A DNA stretch of 64,000 bases, from contig NZ_AHCF03000003.1 of NCBI RefSeq assembly GCF_000238275.3, forward strand, positions 2,294,501 to 2,358,500, in the 5' to 3' direction. The position numbers and the translations under genes are program-made. Under the pieces are notes generated by a model. That model saw only the letters and a program-made list of their open reading frames with translations, did not search any database and had not been told where the DNA came from. Below, in pieces: positions 56,887 to 64,000 of the stretch. The DNA is from Pseudoalteromonas undina (GTDB taxonomy: Bacteria > Pseudomonadota > Gammaproteobacteria > Enterobacterales > Alteromonadaceae). The first letter of the stretch is position 1, and each line of letters starts with the position of its first letter.

Positions 56887-57543
56887 ATGAGCAGTTCAGC
56901 CTTTTTGTTGTTAGACGAAGAACCAATTAACACTATTGGTATTAACGTTTTAGAGCCTTTGTTAAAAACACAGGGCCTTGACGTAACTACGGGTACAAAT
57001 ATTTTAGATGTTCCGGTAGGTACTCGCTTATTGTTCATTGAAACATCAAGTAAAGACGCGTGGACTAAGCTAAAAGAACAACTCGTTAATTTGCGTATCA
57101 AATGCGATATTGTGTTGTTTAATTTAGATGAAAACCCAGAGCTTGCTAATCGTGCATTACTCAGTGGTATTCGCGGTGTATTTTACACCACCGATAATGC
57201 TGATGTACTCATGAAAGGGATTCGTTTACTACTTGAAGATCAGCTTTGGTATCGTCGCGATATTATGTGTAATGCGCTTAACCGCATGCTGCAATTTAAT
57301 AAAGACGCATTACACAAGCTAACCGATGGTGATATTGAGCCAATCAAACTCACTAAACGTGAAAAAGCAATTATCTCGTTAATGAGTAATGGTTCTAAAA
57401 ATAAAGAAATTGCTGAAGAGTTAAGCATTAGCCCGCACACGGTTAAGACTCATTTATACAGTGCATTTAGAAAAACTAAATGTCGTAACCGTATTGAACT
57501 ACTCTCTTGGGCACAACAAAATATTCCTGACGAGATTCGTTAA
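56887..57543 (+). CDS. LuxR-type regulator of the CsgD/VpsT class
   Basis: A 218-residue protein with a degenerate receiver domain (SSAFLLLDEEPINTI; no clear phospho-acceptor Asp set) and a LuxR HTH (LTKREKAIISLMSNGSKNKEIAEELSISPHTVKTHLYSAFRKTKCRNR). Between them, W121-Y-R-R124 sits where VpsT carries its W[FLM][TS]R cyclic-di-GMP site. This is consistent with a biofilm/matrix regulator (inference). A terminator follows, then a hybrid kinase. Confidence 0.87.
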   Translation: MSSSAFLLLDEEPINTIGINVLEPLLKTQGLDVTTGTNILDVPVGTRLLFIETSSKDAWTKLKEQLVNLRIKCDIVLFNLDENPELANRALLSGIRGVFYTTDNADVLMKGIRLLLEDQLWYRRDIMCNALNRMLQFNKDALHKLTDGDIEPIKLTKREKAIISLMSNGSKNKEIAEELSISPHTVKTHLYSAFRKTKCRNRIELLSWAQQNIPDEIR

Positions 57544-57565
57544 GGCTTATTTTAATAAATTCAAT

Positions 57566-57590
57566 ACAGGCACTTTAGGTGCCTGTTTTT
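57566..57590 (+). terminator. Terminator of the CsgD/VpsT-like gene
   Basis: ACAGGCAC-TTTA-GGTGCCTG followed by TTTTT, 23 bp after the stop. Confidence 0.88.
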
Positions 57591-57623
57591 ATATCTTCTT
57601 TAAAAATCGCTGTTGGGGTCTTA

Positions 57624-59780
57624 ATGCTCGACTCATTTACGCTTTATTTTGCCAGTATCGCTGTTATGACAGTGATGACGTTACTAAATTTTTTAACTTG
57701 GCGTACCAACAAGCATGTTCCCGGCACGTTACTTTATATTTCCTACCCTTTACTACTATTAGCCGCTATTGTGGGCTTTGCGCTCATAGGTAAAATCCCT
57801 GAAAAGCTTGCCATTACCTTTGCTAATAGCATGATGTTTTTAGCGTCCATTGTGCATTGCTTATCGCTGAGTCAGTTTTTAAATTATCGTGGTCGTGGTT
57901 TTAAATTTGTTTGCCTATTTACCGCTGCCAGCGCTTTATTGCTTGTTTACTTCACTTTTTTTCAGCCATCTATGCGCTCACGGGTTTATATTTCTGACTT
58001 TCAACATATTGTAGAAGCCGCTTTTTTACTATTTGTTTTTTTTAAATATGCGCGAAAACCTTATCCTAATGCCAGTATTGTTTACATTATTATTTTAACC
58101 TTGGTTGCAGCCAGTTTTATCACTCGAACTATTTTTATGGATCGCGTTGCACAACAAGATGCAATATTAAACCCATGGTTTGACTCACTATTATTTTTGA
58201 ACAGTGTGATTGCCCCTATGTTTTATGCAGCCGGTATGGCGCTATTGTGTAATGAACGCAGAGAATTAAGGCTTAATAAACTTACCGAAAAAGCACACAA
58301 AGACTTAGAGATTCGCGGGCTCTTTTTATCAACTATAAGCCATGAAATACGCACCCCATTAAACGGCATTTTAGGCAGCGCACAACTGGTGTTAAACCAA
58401 ACTAGCGACAGCCGCAATAAAGCTTATTGTGAAGCCATTATCAACTCAGCTGAGTCACTCAACTTACTAGTAGATAAAGTGCTGGAATACGCAAGCTTAG
58501 ATCAGCATGACGAAGCCTTGTACGAAGAAGACATAGAGTTCAAAACTTGGCTACAAAACTTATGCCTGCTGTTAAGTCCTCTGGCCGAACAAAAACAGCT
58601 TAAATTTGAGCTTGCCTGTAACATCCCTGATAAAGCCTGTTATTACTGCGACCAACAAAAGCTCAGACAAATCATTATTAATCTTGTTGGTAATGCGATT
58701 AAATTTACCGACACCGGCACAGTAAAAGTACAGATTGATTTAATTAATGAAACTCAGCTCGATCATACTCTTAAAGTAAGTGTACTCGATTCGGGCCCGG
58801 GTATTGAAAAAGATGAAATTGATTACTTAACTGAGCCCTACATTCAAAGCAGCGCTGGTAAGGAAAAAGGCGGAACGGGGCTTGGTCTGGCTATAACTAG
58901 TCGCCTTCTCGATAAAATAAATAGCCAACTAGAAATCACCAGTGAGCTCGGAGTGGGTAGCGTATTTAGCTTTAACATGACACTAGCCATAGGTGAACTT
59001 AGCCTTGTAGAGCAGCGCCATCAAAGTAAGGATTATTTAACCGGACTTGATGTGTTACTTGTTGAAGATTTAGATTTAAACCAAAAAATAGCTGTTGAAT
59101 TTATGGCTGACGACGAGCATAAAATTAAGCTCGCCAAAGATGGCAAAAGTGCGATTGAGTTGATGAAAAAATATCACTTTGATGTGGTGTTACTTGATAT
59201 GAACTTACCCGACTTAACAGGGCAGCAAGTGCTAAAAACACTCAAACGAGTGGAGCATAAAAATCAGCGAACTCCGGTGCTGGCCTTTACTGCCAGCTTG
59301 AGCCCTGATGAAATAAAAGAATACTTAGCACTGGGTATTAAAGACATTGTTGGCAAGCCATTAAAGCAAGAAAAACTACGCCAAGCATTGAGTGATTCAC
59401 AGTCAACACAAACAGCTAATATTGCCGTCGAGCTGATTGATACGTTATACGATGAAACCGCAACAGAGACCTTAACAAGCTCTTTTAGTATTGATGAAGT
59501 ATCTTCTATCTATAATGAATTTATTCTTTCTGCTCGTAATAAGCTGAGCCGTTGCCAAGCTTTATTAGAGCAAGACCCCGAGCAATGCATTAAGTTATTA
59601 CATCGCCAAGCCAGTACCGCAATGCAACTTGGCTTTAATAGCTATGGACTGGCTCTTAAAAAAATAGAACGACGCCTGCTAGATAAAAAACCATTAAATA
59701 ACTCGTTAAATGAAGCCAGCACACTGTGGCAACACAGTTTAGAGGCGTATTTAAAGTATGTGCGCCAAGGGCTAGGGTAA
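57624..59780 (+). CDS. Hybrid sensor histidine kinase
   Basis: A 718-residue membrane kinase. It has about seven hydrophobic segments in the first 220 residues (a 7TM-type sensor without a large periplasmic domain) and a HisKA with H240 in STISHEIRTPLNGILGSAQL. The HATPase has NLVGNAIKFTDTG, DSGPGIEKDE and GGTGLGLAI. The receiver has D525 (VVLLDMNLPDLTG), and the C-terminal part holds a possible HPt His660 (LLHRQASTAM). I chose ATG at 57624; upstream in frame is the terminator. A phosphorelay to an unlinked regulator, or to its neighbour, is possible. Confidence 0.9.
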   Translation: MLDSFTLYFASIAVMTVMTLLNFLTWRTNKHVPGTLLYISYPLLLLAAIVGFALIGKIPEKLAITFANSMMFLASIVHCLSLSQFLNYRGRGFKFVCLFTAASALLLVYFTFFQPSMRSRVYISDFQHIVEAAFLLFVFFKYARKPYPNASIVYIIILTLVAASFITRTIFMDRVAQQDAILNPWFDSLLFLNSVIAPMFYAAGMALLCNERRELRLNKLTEKAHKDLEIRGLFLSTISHEIRTPLNGILGSAQLVLNQTSDSRNKAYCEAIINSAESLNLLVDKVLEYASLDQHDEALYEEDIEFKTWLQNLCLLLSPLAEQKQLKFELACNIPDKACYYCDQQKLRQIIINLVGNAIKFTDTGTVKVQIDLINETQLDHTLKVSVLDSGPGIEKDEIDYLTEPYIQSSAGKEKGGTGLGLAITSRLLDKINSQLEITSELGVGSVFSFNMTLAIGELSLVEQRHQSKDYLTGLDVLLVEDLDLNQKIAVEFMADDEHKIKLAKDGKSAIELMKKYHFDVVLLDMNLPDLTGQQVLKTLKRVEHKNQRTPVLAFTASLSPDEIKEYLALGIKDIVGKPLKQEKLRQALSDSQSTQTANIAVELIDTLYDETATETLTSSFSIDEVSSIYNEFILSARNKLSRCQALLEQDPEQCIKLLHRQASTAMQLGFNSYGLALKKIERRLLDKKPLNNSLNEASTLWQHSLEAYLKYVRQGLG

Positions 59781-59846
59781 TACGGTTACGGGCTACCAAG
59801 TTTCACGACAGTAACAAATGATCAACCATATTTACTATTTATACTG

Positions 59847-61271
59847 TTATTTTCTACCGTATATATCGTCAAATCGCTCTATATCGCTTTCATCTAAAAT
59901 GGCACCCGTTTGAACTTCAATAACAACTAAGGGTTCGGGCTGATTATTCGCTAAGCTGTGCAGTTGTTTTGCACCAATATAACAAGATTGGTCGTGAGTC
60001 AGCGTCAAGCTTTGCTGGTCAATACATATATCTGCAGTACCTGAGACAACCACCCAATGCTCGGCACGGTGCTGATGACGCTGGGTTGAGAGCCTAGCCC
60101 CACTTTTTACGGTAATTTTTTTAACCTTAAAGCCGATACTTTCTACTAGCGTACGATAATTTCCCCAAGGGCGGTAAACCACCTGATGATGCGCCAGTTT
60201 GTCATTTTGCGTAATTGCCAATTGCTTAAGTATTAAAGGCAAGCCTTCAAGCGAATCTTGCTTTGCAACCAAGGTAGCATCATGAGTATGAACAATCGCT
60301 AAATCGCTCACACCTAAAGTAGCAATTGTGTGTCCATCTTCACTAATAACTAGGTTATTAATACTGTTTTGTGCAATATGTTGCTGATTTTGACTATTGC
60401 CCTGCGAATCCTTTTTACTCAGCGCAGCCAGTGCAGAAAAACTGCCGACATCGCTCCACTTTAACGCCACTGGCATTACCACTACATTATTGCTGCGCTC
60501 TAAAATAGCGTAGTCAATTGAGTCACTTGGGCAAGCTTCAAGTGCATGGGCATTTGCTCTGGTAAACGCTAAGTCTTTTTTAAAATCAGTAGCATTAGCA
60601 ACACTTTTAGCTATTTTGGGGGCAAAGCGTTCCAGTTCTTTTAGATATGCCGCGGGAGTAAATAAAAACATACCACTATTCCAACTATAACCGCCCTCAG
60701 CTAAATAGGTTAATGCAGTTGCTAAATCAGGCTTTTCCTTGAACTGGTCAACTTCAAAGCAACAGGTACCTTCGATTGCTGCGCCCTGTTTTATATACCC
60801 ATAACCTGTGTGTGGCTCTGTTGGCGTAATTGAAAATGTAACTAATTTACCTTGCTCAGCAAGTTTAATCGCATCAGATAACTGAGCCGTTAATCCGGTA
60901 AAATCTGCAATATGATGATCGGCAGGCATCACCAACAATGGGCCCGTGATATTATTTTTTAAGGCATAGTGCGCGGCAAGGGCAATAGCTGGTGCGGTAT
61001 TTTTACCTTCTGGCTCAAGTACTATGGCATGGGGTTTTGCAAATGCAGCCTGCTCCGCGGCAATAAATCGATGCTGCTCATTACAGACCAAAATAGCGGG
61101 ATTAAAGTCCTCAGTTGCAACCCGTAATAACGTACTTTGTAATAATGACTGCTGATTTTTATCATCCAGCAAAGATAAAAACTGCTTTGGCATTGCTTGG
61201 CGCGATAGCGGCCAAAGCCGTGTGCCAATGCCGCCTGCTAAAACTACCGGTGTAATAAGGGTTGTATTCAT
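59847..61271 (-). CDS. manC: Mannose-1-phosphate guanylyltransferase / mannose-6-phosphate isomerase
   Basis: A 474-residue bifunctional type II enzyme (ManC/CpsB/AlgA). The GDP-mannose pyrophosphorylase part has VVLAGGIGTRLWPLSRQAMPKQFLSL, VMPADHHIAD and YSWNSGMFLF. The cupin isomerase part (about 350-474) has RPWGNYRTLVESIGFKVKKI and RLSTQRHQHRAEHWVVVSGTA. It supplies GDP-mannose for surface polysaccharide. No sugar cluster lies adjacent in the window. Confidence 0.95.
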   Translation of the reverse strand: MNTTLITPVVLAGGIGTRLWPLSRQAMPKQFLSLLDDKNQQSLLQSTLLRVATEDFNPAILVCNEQHRFIAAEQAAFAKPHAIVLEPEGKNTAPAIALAAHYALKNNITGPLLVMPADHHIADFTGLTAQLSDAIKLAEQGKLVTFSITPTEPHTGYGYIKQGAAIEGTCCFEVDQFKEKPDLATALTYLAEGGYSWNSGMFLFTPAAYLKELERFAPKIAKSVANATDFKKDLAFTRANAHALEACPSDSIDYAILERSNNVVVMPVALKWSDVGSFSALAALSKKDSQGNSQNQQHIAQNSINNLVISEDGHTIATLGVSDLAIVHTHDATLVAKQDSLEGLPLILKQLAITQNDKLAHHQVVYRPWGNYRTLVESIGFKVKKITVKSGARLSTQRHQHRAEHWVVVSGTADICIDQQSLTLTHDQSCYIGAKQLHSLANNQPEPLVVIEVQTGAILDESDIERFDDIYGRK

Positions 61272-61329
61272 AAAGCCGCCAATAAAAATATCAGCGGCTA
61301 TTTTAGCACTTTATTGGCTAGGCGCTAAT

Positions 61330-62103
61330 TTATACCAATGTAAAAGCATCTGCATCTAAATGTGCCGGGAATTTAGCTCTAAACTCATCAAGCGGCGCTT
61401 TATTTAACGTGATTGTTAATAGTGCTTGCTGGTCGTCATGCGCTTTAATCAGTGGCTCACCTTTAAAGTCATACACTGCGGTTCCACCGCTGTGGTCAAT
61501 ACCATTACCATCTTCGCCAACCCGATTTACGCCAACCACGTAGCACAGGTTTTCCATTGCTCGCGCCATTAATAAGGTATCCCACACATTACGCCTTGCC
61601 GCAGGCCAGTTGGCAATATTTATCATCACGTCGTAGTCATTGCTATTGCGCTGAAACACCGGAAAACGTAAATCGTAGCAAACTTGCGGTAAAATTTTAA
61701 ACCCATTGAGTTCAAACACTTCACGGGTTTGTCCTGCTACTACAAATTCGCCCTCGTTACCCAAACAAAGTAAGTGGCGCTTATCGTAATAACGTACCTC
61801 ACCACTTGGTTGTACCCAGTAAAACCGATTCGCTTTTTTACGTCCTTGGGTTACCAATACCGAGCCTGCAAATACCGCATTATAGTGCTTCGCCTGTGCC
61901 TTTAGCCAACTCAGTACTGAGCCATTTTCAGGTTCGCCACAATCAAGGTTAACCGCAAATCCAGTGGCAAAGGTTTCGGGCAATACAATTAAATCAGGTT
62001 GATTGGTGATATTAGCAAGCTGTTTTTCAAACATAGCTAAGTTAGCATCTTTATCAAGCCAGTGTAGCGAACTTTGTAGTAGTACTAACGTTAAATTTAA
62101 CAT
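61330..62103 (-). CDS. Nitrilase-superfamily omega-amidase (YafV-like)
   Basis: A 257-residue carbon-nitrogen hydrolase with the Glu-Lys-Cys triad: LPETFATGF, YYDKRHLLC and LPQVCYDLRFP. Similar to E. coli YafV, which acts on 2-oxoglutaramate and related amides (methionine salvage/transamination repair). Stands between manC and the ToxR-like regulator, with no partner transaminase visible. Confidence 0.9.
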   Translation of the reverse strand: MLNLTLVLLQSSLHWLDKDANLAMFEKQLANITNQPDLIVLPETFATGFAVNLDCGEPENGSVLSWLKAQAKHYNAVFAGSVLVTQGRKKANRFYWVQPSGEVRYYDKRHLLCLGNEGEFVVAGQTREVFELNGFKILPQVCYDLRFPVFQRNSNDYDVMINIANWPAARRNVWDTLLMARAMENLCYVVGVNRVGEDGNGIDHSGGTAVYDFKGEPLIKAHDDQQALLTITLNKAPLDEFRAKFPAHLDADAFTLV

Positions 62104-62241
62104 GGTGATAGAAGACCTTTATTGCATATATTGATAACAACTAATTATAGTTTACATACAGTAAACAAAAATACCCTAATAACAAACAACATCTGTTATC
62201 ATTCCGTGGTGATAAAAGTGTAAATAATTAAAGGATTAGGC

Positions 62242-64000
62242 ATGAGGTTAGCTAGTTTTCTCACTAAAGGAAATATTGTCGTAATTGGTGAGTGGCAACT
62301 TAACATTGATCTTCAAACTATTAGCGACGGCGATAATACCAGAGAGTTAGAGCCTTTATTATTCAAATTATTATGCTATTTTATTGAGCATAATGGGCGG
62401 ATAATTCCTCGTCAAGAACTCGCTGAAAAGATTTGGCTACAAAGCTATGTAGATGATAATGCGATAAATCGAGCTATTTCAGAGTTAAGAAAAGCTCTCA
62501 AATCAGCAAAACAGCCAGGCCAAAGCATTAAAACCCATTACCGTACTGGCTACAGCTTATTCATTCCGATAACAATGCCAGAAGCGTCTCCAATAATAGC
62601 TTCTACAGAATCTGTTGAAACTATTCAAAACGTAGTCTCGGTTCAAAAAAGCACTACTACCTCTAATAATACCTATTTCACAATTGAGCGCTCGCGAAAG
62701 CTCATTCTACCTTTACTTAGTTTTATTTTATTACTTGGAGCATTCGTGGCTGTTACAATGACATCCACCGATCAAAAACAAAAAAAACAGCAAACACATT
62801 CAGCGCCAACGCCTAAAGAGCTAAAGCTCTCCGCACAAACAATATCTTGGCACAAAGGTACGCATTACAATCTCAAACTGTCCCCACATAAAGATAAGCT
62901 TGCTTTTTTAGTTGATAGTATGGACAAGAATACTAAAACCACACTTTACATAATTAATTTAGAAACGGGAAAAGAGCTATTGATCGACTCAGGCTACCTT
63001 GTGGTTAATGGCTGGTCTCATGACAGTGAAAGACTATTTTATACCCAATGTAAAAACTCTACCAAGGCAGAATGTGAGATAATTCAAGCAAGCGATTTAT
63101 TGAGTGCGCAGCCCAAACTTCAACATCTAGATAACCCACTTTTAGATTCAAATTTAAAATATATATATGATTACACTGAAATAGACAACACAGCCATATT
63201 TTCACGTAATAATTATCGTAATATTGCTCATTTAACAGCCTTGTATTCATTAGATTTAGATACTAAAGAAGAGATTCGAATTACCAACCCCAATATTAAT
63301 GGTACCGGAGATTTATTATTAGCCGTCATACCAAATCCAAACCGAATTATATATGAGCGCCATCAAATTACCCACTCTGAAATATATATGTCTAACTTAG
63401 ATGGTAGCTCTCCTATGAAGCTCTTCGATCAGCCATATAGAACATGGGTTATAACTTATGATAGAAAAAATAATGAACTACTATGGTATAACCGCCATAA
63501 AAGCTCGATAGAATCATATTCTTTAGATGAAATGCAGATGTTGCCAGCTATACATGCCCCCATAGCAAGATCTAACTACGCTTTTTCACTAAGCAAAAAT
63601 AGTATTTTAAGTAGTACAGATCTGCATGATCATGATTTATTAATTTTGGATTTAGATAAAAATACTCAAGCAGAAATTGCTAATTCAGCTAAAAATGAAG
63701 CGAATGGCTTCAAATTAGAAAAGCAAAAAACTTACTTTCAAGTAAAAAACTTTCATGGGGTTAGCCATTGGCTAAAACATAATAGTCAATACAAAGACAT
63801 TACCTCTATTATTGGTAAAAATAATAAGGTAATGGATGCTGATTTAAGCCAGAGTGCATTACTGACATACAATAAAGAAAAATTATTACTAACACTTTTA
63901 AACACAAATGACTTTTCTGTCATCGAGCAATGGCCAGCTAGAGGAAGTGTAATAACTGCAAAAATTAACGGCCAATACATCGCCCTATTAAGCACAGACA
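62242..64000 (+). CDS. ToxR/CadC-type membrane transcriptional regulator (cut by window edge)
   Basis: Open from ATG 62242 (AAAGGA upstream) to the edge, 586 residues without stop. The N-terminal winged helix (about 15-115: LEPLLFKLLCYFIEHNGRIIPRQELAEKIW, NAINRAISELRKAL, HYRTGYSLFIP) binds DNA. One membrane helix (about 155-173, LILPLLSFILLLGAFVAV) is followed by a large periplasmic part with TolB/WD-like strands (LSPHKDKLAFLVD, YIINLETGKELL, NGWSHDSERLFYT, IYMSNLDGSS). Such proteins sense outside signals directly. The target is not visible. Confidence 0.88.
   Translation, partial: MRLASFLTKGNIVVIGEWQLNIDLQTISDGDNTRELEPLLFKLLCYFIEHNGRIIPRQELAEKIWLQSYVDDNAINRAISELRKALKSAKQPGQSIKTHYRTGYSLFIPITMPEASPIIASTESVETIQNVVSVQKSTTTSNNTYFTIERSRKLILPLLSFILLLGAFVAVTMTSTDQKQKKQQTHSAPTPKELKLSAQTISWHKGTHYNLKLSPHKDKLAFLVDSMDKNTKTTLYIINLETGKELLIDSGYLVVNGWSHDSERLFYTQCKNSTKAECEIIQASDLLSAQPKLQHLDNPLLDSNLKYIYDYTEIDNTAIFSRNNYRNIAHLTALYSLDLDTKEEIRITNPNINGTGDLLLAVIPNPNRIIYERHQITHSEIYMSNLDGSSPMKLFDQPYRTWVITYDRKNNELLWYNRHKSSIESYSLDEMQMLPAIHAPIARSNYAFSLSKNSILSSTDLHDHDLLILDLDKNTQAEIANSAKNEANGFKLEKQKTYFQVKNFHGVSHWLKHNSQYKDITSIIGKNNKVMDADLSQSALLTYNKEKLLLTLLNTNDFSVIEQWPARGSVITAKINGQYIALLSTD

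Overview
The window is chromosomal DNA of a marine gammaproteobacterium, most likely Pseudoalteromonas or a close Alteromonadales relative (inference). The evidence is its AT-rich composition, its proteins' resemblance to Vibrio/Shewanella/E. coli families, and conserved gene-order blocks: murB-birA-coaX-tRNAs-tuf, fkpA/slyX/yheV/yheS/yheT/yheU, hemE/rsd and fabR/desaturase/sthA. I see no prophage, transposon, CRISPR array or obviously foreign island. The novelty lies in repeats, regulation and small genes rather than in one large unknown system.

Region by region. 1-3679 (minus): a chemotaxis array operon (STAS, CheY, CheA, CheW, PAS receptor). 3842-12023 (minus): a full aa3-type cytochrome c oxidase operon with heme A synthesis and copper/assembly factors (ctaC, D, G, E, surf1, a thiol protein, ctaA, cyoE, sco); one small plus-strand gene tail overlaps the ctaE 3' end. 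12499-13161: lexA with two LexA boxes. 13421-17538: secreted metalloprotease, thioesterase, PepSY membrane protein, endonuclease I. 17546-21974: a nitric-oxide detoxification unit (hmp, nnrS, a small membrane protein) divergent from norR, with a sigma54-like promoter and two matching NorR-type sites. 21980-25151: LysR/FMN reductase, TerB-like and small exported proteins.

25238-30209: leuABCD with a visible attenuator (leuL leader peptide, terminator, antiterminator segment). 30322-33692: fabR, its palindromic operator, a fatty acid desaturase and sthA. 33762-35801: hemE and rsd, with an orphan terminator between them that may end a small RNA. 35862-43324: fkpA, a WD40 lipoprotein, slyX, yheV, yheS, a TIGR02444-like gene, an XRE regulator/membrane pair, a DUF3149 micro-protein behind an FNR box, yheT and yheU. 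43325-47183: a LytS/LytR-type two-component pair, an outer-membrane-like protein and an M19 dipeptidase.

48270-50877 is the most unusual stretch. It holds the tRNA(Thr-Tyr-Gly-Thr)-tuf operon, with an 85-bp tandem duplication that creates a chimeric Gly/Tyr tRNA fragment. The tuf 3' end is followed by an array of identical 136-bp repeats. Each unit carries a strong bidirectional terminator and a decayed copy of the tuf 3' end. After this come coaX, birA and murB, an M1 aminopeptidase, DUF2057, hinT, a VpsT/CsgD-like regulator, a hybrid histidine kinase, a ManC-type enzyme, an omega-amidase and the start of a membrane-anchored ToxR/CadC-type regulator that runs off the right edge.

All calls rest on reading the sequence and recalling protein families; no database search was run.
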